Origin: an uncultured Collinsella sp. | GTDB lineage: Bacteria; Actinomycetota; Coriobacteriia; Coriobacteriales; Coriobacteriaceae | Reading direction: 5' to 3' | NCBI GenBank assembly: GCA_937958315.1 | Contig: CALFGH010000012.1 | Location: forward strand, 1-6,474 | DNA: 6,474 nt | Shown: piece after piece, positions 1 through 5,721 of the stretch | How positions within the stretch are numbered: position 1 is the first letter of the stretch | How the letters are laid out: each line of letters begins with the position of its first letter | Made by a program: the position numbers and the translations under genes | Notes under the pieces: model-generated | Told to the model about the DNA's origin: nothing | Databases searched by the model: none | What the model saw: only the letters and a program-made list of their open reading frames with translations

Positions 1-63
1 GAGCACGAGGCCGCGGGCGCCGATGCGGTGGTGCACTCGGTGGCCGAGCTTGCTAAACTTTTC
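1..63 (+). CDS. Possible C-terminal tail of an upstream HAD-like hydrolase (partial)
   Basis: Frame 1 at the left edge translates to EHEAAGADAVVHSVAELAKL followed by F. This resembles the end of HAD-superfamily phosphatases, where an A-G-A-D-x-V-V-x-S-x-x-E-L tail closes the Rossmann domain. Fifteen of the first sixteen codons end in G or C, as in coding sequence here, and codons turn AT-rich from about base 49. Frames 2 and 3 stop at 68-70 and 54-56 but give arginine-, tryptophan- and cysteine-rich peptides that look non-coding. Frame 1 has no stop before the dipeptidase ATG at 127, so the end of this gene is undefined and 63 is only where the resemblance fades. The catalytic part lies outside the window, so the family call is tentative. 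Confidence 0.35.
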
Positions 64-65
64 GC

Positions 66-71
66 TATAAA
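66..71 (+). promoter_or_regulatory. Candidate -10 element (TATAAA) for the dipeptidase gene
   Basis: TATAAA matches the sigma-70 type -10 consensus at five of six positions and sits in the only AT-rich patch before the dipeptidase. It would give a leader of about 50 nt. No good -35 lies 16-18 bases upstream. TTGCTA at 50-55 is too close for this box and would instead pair with the poorer TATGTG at 74-79. The evidence is composition and position only. Confidence 0.3.
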
Positions 72-113
72 AGTATGTGATGTGAGGGGCGGGCACGCTC
101 GCCGCTCATTGGT

Positions 114-120
114 AAGGAGG
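114..120 (+). promoter_or_regulatory. Shine-Dalgarno site that fixes the dipeptidase start
   Basis: AAGGAGG is a near-perfect anti-16S match placed 6 nt before the ATG at 127. The reading frame is open further upstream, including a GTG at 28, but no comparable site precedes any earlier start. The ATG at 127 also gives the length normal for the family. This site therefore decides the start. Confidence 0.85.
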
Positions 121-126
121 TCGTCC

Positions 127-1563
127 ATGAATCAGGTGGAGCAGAGCGTTGCCGAGTATGTCGACGAGGTCTGGGAGGATGTCGTCGCCGATATCGAGCA
201 GCTGGTGAGCTATCCGTCTGTTGCCGTTGCTGCCGATGCGGAACCCGGTGCGCCGTTTGGCCGCCCGGTCCGTGATGCGCTCGATTGCGCGCTCGGCATT
301 GCGCAAAAGCTCGGCTACCAGACGAGCGATGACGAGGGCTATGTGGGCATTGCCGATATTCCGGGCCGCGGCGATAAGCAGCTCGCGACCATCTGCCATG
401 TGGACGTGGTACCCGCTGGCCCCGGTTGGAACACCGACCCGTTTGCGATGGAGCGCCGCGAGGGCTGGCTGCTCGGCCGTGGCGTGATCGATGACAAGGG
501 TCCGGCGGTGTTGTCGCTCTATGCCGGCGCCTACCTGCTCAAGCACGGCATTGTGCCGCGCTATACCTTCCGTGCGCTGCTGGGCTGCGATGAGGAAGTG
601 GGCATGTCCGACGTTCACCATTATCTGGAGAACCACGCAGACCCCGACTTTCTATTTACGCCCGATGCCGAGTTCCCGGTCTGTAATGCCGAGAAGGGCC
701 AGTTTGGGGCGACGTTTGTGAGCCCCAAGATCGACGGCGGGCGCATTGTGTCCTGGAGCGGTGCCGAGGCGAGCAACGCCATTCCGTCGCAGTCTATCTG
801 CGAGCTCGCGATTGACGCCGATGAGCTGCCGGCACCGGTCGAGAACGCCGACCGCCTGGAGATTACGGCGCTCGATAACGGCCATGCGCAGATTTTTGCC
901 CACGGCATTGGCGGTCATGCCTCGATGCCTGAGGGAACGATCAATGCCGTCGGCCTGATCGTGTCGTATCTGCGTGAGGCCGAGGACGCGTTTGGTGCCC
1001 GTGACGAGCGCCTGCTGACGCCTGCCGAGCACGAGTTTGTCAAGTTTCTGGCCTTTGTGCACGCGGACGCCTATGGCCGCGGCCTGGGCATCGATGCGAC
1101 GAGCCCGGCGTTTGGTCCGCTCACCTGCAACGCTGGCGTCATCCGCGTGGCGGATGGCCATATTGAGCAGGTCATCGACGTGCGCTTCCCCGACAGCACA
1201 AGTGCCGATACCATCCGCGAGCAGCTCGATCCGCTCGTGGGCCGTTTTGGCGTGACGTGCCGTGTGGGTCGTGCGAAGGTGCCGTTCTCGGTCTCTGCCG
1301 ACGATCCGGCCGTGAAGGCGCTTATTGATACCTATAACGAGTTTACGGGCAAGCATGCCGAGCCCTTTGCCATGGGCGGCGGCACGTATGCGCGCAACTT
1401 TGCCCGCGCCGTCTCGTTTGGCCCCGAGGAGACCGGCCTGGAGCTGCCCGCATGGGGCGGCCAGATGCACGGCCCCAACGAGTGCGCCAACGAGGAACAG
1501 CTCAAGCAAGCACTCAAGATTTACATCGTGGCAATCCTGCGCCTCAACGAGCTCGAACTTTAA
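127..1563 (+). CDS. pepV: M20-family metal-dependent dipeptidase (PepV/Sapep type)
   Basis: A 478-residue protein, close to the roughly 470 residues of PepV. The family uses a two-metal centre (Zn or Mn) to cleave dipeptides in the cytoplasm, the last step of peptide use. Visible ligands are H91 in CHVDVVPAGPGW, the bridging aspartate of GRGVIDDKG (D122 or D123), the E156-E157 pair in GCDEEVGM (general base and ligand), D180 in FTPDAEFPV and H448 in MHGPNE. H264 in GIGGHASMPEG and R353 in DVRFP fit the lid-domain residues that contact substrate and transition state in Lactobacillus PepV. The N-terminal APFG motif (42-45) is also typical. There is no signal peptide. No catalytic residue is missing, so the enzyme should be active; exact substrate preference cannot be read. 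Related M20 enzymes (DapE, PepT, carnosinase-like) are less likely given the length and motifs. Confidence 0.9.
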   Translation: MNQVEQSVAEYVDEVWEDVVADIEQLVSYPSVAVAADAEPGAPFGRPVRDALDCALGIAQKLGYQTSDDEGYVGIADIPGRGDKQLATICHVDVVPAGPGWNTDPFAMERREGWLLGRGVIDDKGPAVLSLYAGAYLLKHGIVPRYTFRALLGCDEEVGMSDVHHYLENHADPDFLFTPDAEFPVCNAEKGQFGATFVSPKIDGGRIVSWSGAEASNAIPSQSICELAIDADELPAPVENADRLEITALDNGHAQIFAHGIGGHASMPEGTINAVGLIVSYLREAEDAFGARDERLLTPAEHEFVKFLAFVHADAYGRGLGIDATSPAFGPLTCNAGVIRVADGHIEQVIDVRFPDSTSADTIREQLDPLVGRFGVTCRVGRAKVPFSVSADDPAVKALIDTYNEFTGKHAEPFAMGGGTYARNFARAVSFGPEETGLELPAWGGQMHGPNECANEEQLKQALKIYIVAILRLNELEL

Positions 1564-1584
1564 GGTTACGCGGTTTTCCAATCT

Positions 1585-1660
1585 AAGTTGCGGTGGAATA
1601 GTTCCTAGAATGGGCCATTTGATGGCCAAACAGGAATTATTTCACCGCAACTTCGTTTTT
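1585..1660 (+). terminator. Very long hairpin plus T-run: terminator-like, possibly a palindromic repeat element
   Basis: Bases 1585-1606 pair with 1632-1653 over 22 positions. Twenty are Watson-Crick and two are G-U (1596/1642 and 1601/1637). Inside the loop a second hairpin forms, GGCCAT (1613-1618) with ATGGCC (1622-1627) around a TTG loop. CG and then TTTTT (1656-1660) follow directly. It begins 21 nt after the dipeptidase stop, so the simplest role is intrinsic termination. The T-run is on the + side only, which sets the direction. The stem is much longer than usual for a terminator, so a mobile palindromic repeat now serving as one is also possible. No target duplication is obvious at its edges. 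Confidence 0.65.
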
Positions 1661-1684
1661 ATTGGTGTAAAAGGCGGGTCATGC

Positions 1685-1713
1685 TTGGTGGTGAATTTGT
1701 TATTCGTTTGTAA
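1685..1713 (+). promoter_or_regulatory. Candidate Pho box (11-bp phased direct repeat) upstream of pstS
   Basis: TTTGTTA (1696-1702) and TTTGTAA (1707-1713) start exactly 11 bases apart and match at six of seven positions. A weaker unit, TTGGTGG (1685-1691, four of seven), lies one more 11-base step upstream. PhoB- and PhoP-type regulators of phosphate starvation bind direct repeats with an 11-bp period, and pst is the classic target. The exact motif of this lineage is unknown to me. No convincing -10 lies at the expected distance downstream (TATCAG at 1741-1746 is weak and too far). Support is therefore repeat geometry and context only. Confidence 0.35.
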
Positions 1714-1727
1714 AGCCGAGCCGCGCT

Positions 1728-1831
1728 TGCGGTAAGGGTCTATCAGATGCCCGTAAGAAACCGCAGTTGGCGCGGGCGCTGCCCGGTCGGGGCCGTATCT
1801 TTCCAAACAGCAAAGCGGGCGGGGTGCCCGC
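1728..1831 (+). other. GC-rich structured leader of pstS
   Basis: Three hairpins can be drawn between the candidate Pho box and the pstS ribosome site. In the first, TGCGGT (1728-1733) pairs with ACCGCA (1760-1765) and encloses GGGTCT (1736-1741), which pairs with AGA and CCC around a bulge. In the second, CGGGC (1773-1777) pairs with GCCCG (1781-1785). In the third, GCGGGC (1815-1820) pairs with GCCCGC (1826-1831) around GGGGT. The last ends 16 nt before the AGGA of the Shine-Dalgarno site. None is followed by a T-run, so none is a terminator. I recognise no riboswitch class. Confidence 0.35.
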
Positions 1832-1856
1832 GAGTCGCATGTATGAAAGGAAGATC

Positions 1857-2795
1857 ATGCTCGATCAGGCTTATTCTCGTCGTCAGTTCCTCGGCCTCGC
1901 TGGTGGTCTTGCCAGCATCGTCGGCCTCGGTCTCGTTGGTTGCGGTGGCGCAGGCGCTTCCAACGCCGCTGACAAGGGTAGCGCCGCTGCTGCCGAGTCC
2001 GTCTCCGGCGAGGTGACCTACGACGGTGCCTCCTCGTTCCAGGCTCTCGTCGAGACCGCTGCCGAGAAGTTCATGGACGCCAACCCGGACGTCTCCGTCT
2101 CCGGTTCGGGCAACGGTTCGGGCAAGGGCCTGACCGCTGTCGCCGCCGGTACCGTTACCATCGGTAACTCCGACGTCTTCGCCGAGACCAAGCTCGAGGC
2201 CGACCAGGTCAAGAACCTCGTCGACCACGAGGTCACCGTTGTGGGCATGGGTCCCGTCGTCTCCAAGAACGTGACGGTCGACGACCTGTCCCTTGAGCAG
2301 CTCAAGGGCATCTTCTCCGGCCAGATCACCAACTGGAAGGAGGTCGGCGGCGACGACGCCACCATCGTCGTGCTCAACCGCAAGGCCGGCTCCGGTACCC
2401 GCGCCACCTTCGAGGCAGCCGTCTTTGGCGACGAGGCCGTCGACTTTAAGGGCGACGCCGAGCTCGACAAGTCCGGCGATGTCCAGACTCAGATGGGCAG
2501 CACCGACAACGCCATCTCCTACCTGGACTTCTCGCACTTCGATGACTCCAAGTTCAACGCCATCAAGGTCGAGGGCGTGGAGCCCAAGAGCGCAAACGTC
2601 ACCGACGACTCCTTTAAGATCTGGGCTACCGAGCACATGTACTGCGCTAAGGACGCCGACGAGGCCACCAAGGCCTTCCTGGAGTTCATGCTTTCCGACG
2701 ACGTCCAGGGCAAGCTCGTCGAGGAGCAGGGCTTCATCCCCGTCTCTGCCATGAAGGTCGTTAAGGATGCCAGCGGCAAGGTCTCCGCTAAATAA
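1857..2795 (+). CDS. pstS: Phosphate ABC transporter substrate-binding lipoprotein PstS (Tat-type signal)
   Basis: A 312-residue extracytoplasmic protein that binds orthophosphate and hands it to PstC/PstA. The N-terminus carries a twin-arginine motif (SRRQFLG, 7-13), a hydrophobic stretch (about 12-28) and a lipobox LVGC with acylated C29, followed by an Ala/Gly/Ser linker to about 50. Mature-domain hallmarks are GASSF (57-61) and SGSGNGSGKGL (82-92) near the first phosphate loops, GNSD with D106, IFSGQITNW (152-160), and KAGSGTR (176-182), equivalent to the RxxGSGT phosphate loop. The ATG at 1857 is chosen because AGGA (1848-1851) lies 5 nt upstream and the signal peptide begins there; in-frame starts upstream, including ATG 1839, only add leader-derived residues. 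Codons favour C endings (GAC, CTC, GTC, TCC), consistent with high expression. First gene of the pst operon, 24 nt before pstC. Confidence 0.95.
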   Translation: MLDQAYSRRQFLGLAGGLASIVGLGLVGCGGAGASNAADKGSAAAAESVSGEVTYDGASSFQALVETAAEKFMDANPDVSVSGSGNGSGKGLTAVAAGTVTIGNSDVFAETKLEADQVKNLVDHEVTVVGMGPVVSKNVTVDDLSLEQLKGIFSGQITNWKEVGGDDATIVVLNRKAGSGTRATFEAAVFGDEAVDFKGDAELDKSGDVQTQMGSTDNAISYLDFSHFDDSKFNAIKVEGVEPKSANVTDDSFKIWATEHMYCAKDADEATKAFLEFMLSDDVQGKLVEEQGFIPVSAMKVVKDASGKVSAK

Positions 2796-2819
2796 GTAAT
2801 CGCCCCGGAAAGGTTTGCA

Positions 2820-3728
2820 ATGGCAAAACAGCTGCCAAAGCGCGACCTTGAGAACGTGGGCCTGGGCGTCACGGGTGCGTGCGTAGCGCTCGTGACGCTT
2901 GTCGTTGCCGCACTCATCTTTATGGTCGCCCAAAAGGGTCTCTCGGCTTTTGTCAAGGACGGCGTTTCGGTCGTTGAGTTCTTCACCGGCACCAAGTGGG
3001 ACCTGGCCAACACGGCCGAAAGCGGGCTGCCCTACACCGGCGCCCTGCCCCTGATCGTCACCTCGTTTGCGGTCATGGTGCTCTCCACGCTCATCGCGCT
3101 GCCCATCGCCATCGGCTCTTCCATCTTCGCGGTCGAGATCCAGCCTAAGTTTGGCTCTAAGATCTTTCAGCCGCTTATTGAGCTTTTGACCGGTATTCCC
3201 TCGGTCGTCTTTGGCCTCATCGGTTTTCACGTGGTCGTCGGCCTCATGAAGAGCGTTTTCCACGTGAGCACGGGCCTGGGTATCCTGCCCGGCGCCATCG
3301 TGCTGGCCGTTATGATCCTGCCTACGATGACCACGCTTTCGGTCGATGGCCTGCGCGCCGTGCCCGACAGCTACCGCCAGGGCTCGCTCGCGCTGGGCTA
3401 TACCCGCTGGCAGACCATCTGGCACGTGGTGCTCAAGAGCGCCATGCCTTCGCTCATGACCGCGGTCATCCTTGGCATGACCCGCGCCTTTGGCGAGACG
3501 CTCGCCGTGCGCATGGTTGTCGGCGGCATCGAGGCCATGCCGACGTCGCTGCTGTCGCCGGCCTCGACCATCACCACCACGCTCACCACGTCTATGGCGG
3601 TCTATGCCGAGGGTTCGGCCCAGGACGATGTTCTGTGGGCGCTCGGTCTGCTGCTGATGGGCATGAGCCTCATCTTCATCCTGATCATCCACCTTATCGG
3701 CCGCAAGGGGGCGAAGGCTCGTGGCTAG
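2820..3728 (+). CDS. pstC: Phosphate ABC transporter permease PstC
   Basis: A 302-residue integral membrane protein forming half of the phosphate channel. A first helix spans about residues 13-36, followed by an external segment with the FFTGTKWD-type stretch common in PstC, then five further hydrophobic segments, giving six in all. TGIPSVVFG (124-132) is typical of Pst permeases. The cytoplasmic EAA loop, which docks on PstB, runs from about L178 to P212, with RAVPDSYRQGSLALG and TRWQTIWHVVL as its core. GGAAAGG (2807-2813) lies 6 nt before the ATG. The 3' end overlaps pstA by 8 nt, so the two are likely translationally coupled. PstC is told apart from PstA by gene order and by the external segment after the first helix. 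Confidence 0.93.
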   Translation: MAKQLPKRDLENVGLGVTGACVALVTLVVAALIFMVAQKGLSAFVKDGVSVVEFFTGTKWDLANTAESGLPYTGALPLIVTSFAVMVLSTLIALPIAIGSSIFAVEIQPKFGSKIFQPLIELLTGIPSVVFGLIGFHVVVGLMKSVFHVSTGLGILPGAIVLAVMILPTMTTLSVDGLRAVPDSYRQGSLALGYTRWQTIWHVVLKSAMPSLMTAVILGMTRAFGETLAVRMVVGGIEAMPTSLLSPASTITTTLTTSMAVYAEGSAQDDVLWALGLLLMGMSLIFILIIHLIGRKGAKARG

Positions 3729-4647
3729 TACGCGCATCCATATCGACGAGGCGAGGTTCGGGCGCGTCCAAAAGCAGGACCGCATCGCCACGGGCGTGTT
3801 GACGGCGATCGTCGCCATCGTCATGCTCGTCGTCATCTCCATGGTGGCCTACATCCTGTTCGAGGGCGTCTCGACGCTGTTTAAGCCGGGCTTTCTCACG
3901 CAGCCGTCGCGCGCCAACGGTACCCAGGGCGGCGTGCTCTACCAGCTGTTCGACTCGTTCTATCTGCTGCTGATCACCCTAGGTATCTCGGTGCCCATCA
4001 GCCTGGGCGGCGCGGTCTTCCTGGTTGAGTACGCGCCGGACGGACCCATTCGCGACGTTGCCTCCACCGCCATCGAGACGCTGTCCTCGCTGCCTTCCAT
4101 CGTCGTCGGCATGTTCGGATTCCTGGTGTTCTCAGTGCAGCTGGGCTGGAAGTACTCCATCATCTCCGGCGCCGTCGCGCTCACCATGTTCAACATCCCC
4201 ATCCTGGTGCGCGTGATTCAGCAGGCGCTCGAGGACGTGCCGCAGGCCCAGCGCGATGCGTGCCTGGCCATGGGCCTTACTCGCTGGGAGGCTACGCTGC
4301 ACATTCTGATCCCCGAGGCCATGCCCGCCATCGTGACCGGCATCGTGCTTTCGGCCGGCCGCGTGTTTGGCGAGGCCGCGGCACTGCTCTTTACCTCGGG
4401 CATGAGCTCGCCGGTGCGTCTGAACTTCTTGAGCTTTAACCTGTCGAGCCCCACCTGCGCCTGGAACGTGTTCCGTCCCGGCGAGTCGCTCGCCGTGCAC
4501 ATCTACAAGATCTATGGCGAGGGCAGCCCCGAGGCCCAGCAGATCGTCTGGGGCACCGCGGCGCTGCTGATGATCAGCGTGCTGCTGTTTAACGTAGTCG
4601 CCCGTATCGTGGGCAAGCAACTGGCAAGGAAGATGACGGCCGAATGA
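3721..4647 (+). CDS. pstA: Phosphate ABC transporter permease PstA
   Basis: A 308-residue membrane protein, the second half of the phosphate channel, pairing with PstC. A charged cytoplasmic tail of about 22 residues precedes the first helix (about 23-48), and five more hydrophobic segments follow. LSSLPSIVVG (121-130) is the PstA counterpart of the PstC permease motif. The EAA loop begins at E171 (EDVPQAQRDACLAMGLTRWE) and contacts PstB. The start is GTG at 3721, inside the last codons of pstC, with AAGGGGG (3705-3711) 9 nt upstream. No ATG with a better site would keep the first helix and tail. The gene ends in an ATGA overlap with pstB. Length and topology are normal for the family. Confidence 0.93.
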   Translation: MASTRIHIDEARFGRVQKQDRIATGVLTAIVAIVMLVVISMVAYILFEGVSTLFKPGFLTQPSRANGTQGGVLYQLFDSFYLLLITLGISVPISLGGAVFLVEYAPDGPIRDVASTAIETLSSLPSIVVGMFGFLVFSVQLGWKYSIISGAVALTMFNIPILVRVIQQALEDVPQAQRDACLAMGLTRWEATLHILIPEAMPAIVTGIVLSAGRVFGEAAALLFTSGMSSPVRLNFLSFNLSSPTCAWNVFRPGESLAVHIYKIYGEGSPEAQQIVWGTAALLMISVLLFNVVARIVGKQLARKMTAE

Positions 4648-5516
4648 GCGAGATGAAAGCAACGCCCGCAACCGAAGCGGCATCGTCCGACACTCAAGAC
4701 TTCCTGTCGAGTGTGGGAGAGAGCGAGAAGCGCGTGCGCGTGAGCGGCAAGGCCGTGAGCGACGAGGTCGTGCTCTCCACCAAGGACGTCAACGTGTACT
4801 ATGGCGACCACCATGCCCTGCACGACACGTCGCTTGACTTTCACAAGGGCGAGATCACGGCGCTCATCGGGCCTTCGGGCTGCGGTAAGTCGACTTTTTT
4901 GCGCAGCCTCAACCTCATGAATCGCGAGATTCGCGGCTGCCGCGTGGAGGGCGAGATCAACTACCGCGGGCGCAACGTGAACACCAAGACCGAAAACACC
5001 TACGAGCTGCGTCGCTCCATTGGCATGGTGTTCCAGCAGCCCAACCCCTTCCGCAAGTCCATTCGCGACAACATCACGTTTGCGCCCAAGCGCCACGGCA
5101 TCACCGACCGTGACGAGCTCGACTGCATGGTCGAGGAAAGCCTGCGTGGTGCGGCGCTGTGGGACGAGGTCAAGGACAAGCTCGACAAGAGCGCCTACGC
5201 GCTTTCGGGCGGCCAGCAGCAGCGTCTGTGCATCGCGCGCACGCTGGCGCTCAACCCCGACGTGATCCTGTTTGACGAGCCCTGCTCGGCGCTCGACCCC
5301 ATCTCGACGCTGGCGATCGAGGACCTCATGTCATCGATCGTTGCCGACCGCGCCATCGTCATCGTGACGCACAACATGGAGCAGGCGTCGCGCGTGTCCA
5401 ACCGCACGGCGTTCTTCTACATGGGCGATATGGTCGAGTACGACGAGACCGACGAGATTTTCCAACGGCCCAAGGATAAGCGGCTGAATGATTACCTCAC
5501 CGGCATGTTCTCCTAG
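4644..5516 (+). CDS. pstB: Phosphate ABC transporter ATP-binding protein PstB
   Basis: A 290-residue cytoplasmic ATPase driving phosphate import through PstC/PstA. Walker A is GPSGCGKST (76-84), the Q-loop glutamine is Q131 in GMVFQQPNPF, the signature is LSGGQ (187-191), Walker B is VILFDE (207-212), the D-loop is SALDP (215-219) and the switch histidine is H243 in VTHNMEQ. NPFRKSI after the Q-loop, and the C-terminal IFQRPKDKRLNDYLTGMF, are specific to PstB rather than other importers. The ATPase fold begins near residue 42, so a polar extension of about 40 residues, rich in Ser, Glu and Lys, precedes it; PstB is usually about 250-260 residues. The ATG at 4644 overlaps the pstA stop by 4 nt. 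AAGGA (4626-4630) lies rather far upstream at 13 nt, so re-initiation by coupled ribosomes is likely. The next ATG (4653) shortens the protein by only three residues. Confidence 0.95.
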   Translation: MSEMKATPATEAASSDTQDFLSSVGESEKRVRVSGKAVSDEVVLSTKDVNVYYGDHHALHDTSLDFHKGEITALIGPSGCGKSTFLRSLNLMNREIRGCRVEGEINYRGRNVNTKTENTYELRRSIGMVFQQPNPFRKSIRDNITFAPKRHGITDRDELDCMVEESLRGAALWDEVKDKLDKSAYALSGGQQQRLCIARTLALNPDVILFDEPCSALDPISTLAIEDLMSSIVADRAIVIVTHNMEQASRVSNRTAFFYMGDMVEYDETDEIFQRPKDKRLNDYLTGMFS

Positions 5517-5534
5517 TCCGGGACATGCTTGAGG

Positions 5535-5560
5535 CCCGCGGCGGCCGCGGTTGCCGCGGG
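5535..5560 (+). other. GC-only hairpin after pstB
   Basis: CCCGCGGC (5535-5542) pairs perfectly with GCCGCGGG (5553-5560) across a 10-nt loop. It starts 18 nt after the pstB stop and ends 12 nt before the intrinsic terminator. It has no T-run of its own. It may protect the 3' end of the pst transcript from exonucleases or slow polymerase ahead of the terminator; both are inferences. CCGCGG is itself palindromic, so other registers are possible. Confidence 0.45.
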
Positions 5561-5572
5561 ACTGATTGGAGA

Positions 5573-5609
5573 GGCGGGTCATCTCTTGCGTGAGATGGCC
5601 CGCCTTTTT
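5573..5609 (+). terminator. Intrinsic terminator of the pst operon
   Basis: GGCGGGTCATCTC (5573-5585) pairs with GAGATGGCCCGCC (5592-5604), 13 pairs including one G-U, around the loop TTGCGT. TTTTT (5605-5609) follows at once. There is no matching A-run on the left, so it acts on the + strand only. It separates pst from the downstream ABC-F gene and shows that phoU is not co-transcribed directly after pstB. Confidence 0.9.
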
Positions 5610-5626
5610 GCTCCGCGACCGAAACG

Positions 5627-5661
5627 ACCACCGCAAAGGGGACAGGCACCTTCGTGGTGGT
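5627..5661. repeat. REP-like imperfect palindrome with GGGGACAGGCACC core
   Basis: ACCACCGCAAAGG (5627-5639) pairs with CCTTCGTGGTGGT (5649-5661): twelve of thirteen positions pair, one as G-U, with A5635/C5653 mismatched, around a 9-nt loop. From memory, the sequence GGGGACAGGCACCTTTG and its complement recur between genes in Collinsella and in other phyla as short REP-like palindromes, often linked to IS200-like REP transposases (Y1_Tnp/RAYT). I could not check copy number. The two deviations from a perfect ACCACCACAAAGG stem suggest an ageing copy. No transposase is present in the window. Confidence 0.5.
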
Positions 5662-5677
5662 TTGGGGTGGGGCTCGC

Positions 5678-5686
5678 TGCTATCAT
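5678..5686 (+). promoter_or_regulatory. Extended -10 promoter for the ABC-F gene
   Basis: TGCTATCAT is an extended -10 (TG-N-TATNAT), with TATCAT matching TATAAT at five of six positions. A start near 5693 would give a leader of about 28 nt before the ATG at 5722, well placed for the AAGGAG at 5708-5713. The -35 region, 17 nt upstream (TGGTTT, 5658-5663), is poor, as is common with extended -10 promoters, and overlaps the right arm of the palindrome at 5627-5661. Confidence 0.5.
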
Positions 5687-5721
5687 GGACAACGTTGAAT
5701 TTCTACGAAGGAGCAGGGCAT

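Noticed and set aside
28..126. GTG at 28 as the start of the dipeptidase
   Set aside because: It adds 33 residues unlike the family, has no ribosome site, and bypasses the ideal AAGGAGG placed before ATG 127.
652..1629. Open frame of 325 codons on the − strand across the dipeptidase
   Set aside because: It lies opposite the dipeptidase, including its metal-ligand motifs, and continues into the long hairpin. It has an arginine/histidine-rich product with no family signature or ribosome site.
1767..1856. Earlier in-frame starts of pstS (1767 and ATG 1839)
   Set aside because: They translate the structured leader, push the twin-arginine motif away from the N-terminus and lack the AGGA spacing seen at ATG 1857.
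1564..1856. A small protein gene between the dipeptidase and pstS
   Set aside because: Short frames here have no convincing ribosome site or coding bias, and the stretch is better explained by the hairpin, the candidate Pho box and the leader structures.
1743..3842. Long open frame of 699 codons on the − strand across pstS and pstC
   Set aside because: It is antisense to two clear Pst genes. Its product is low-complexity, rich in Asp, Gly, His and Arg, and has no recognisable domain. High-GC codon bias on the + strand readily leaves such frames open.
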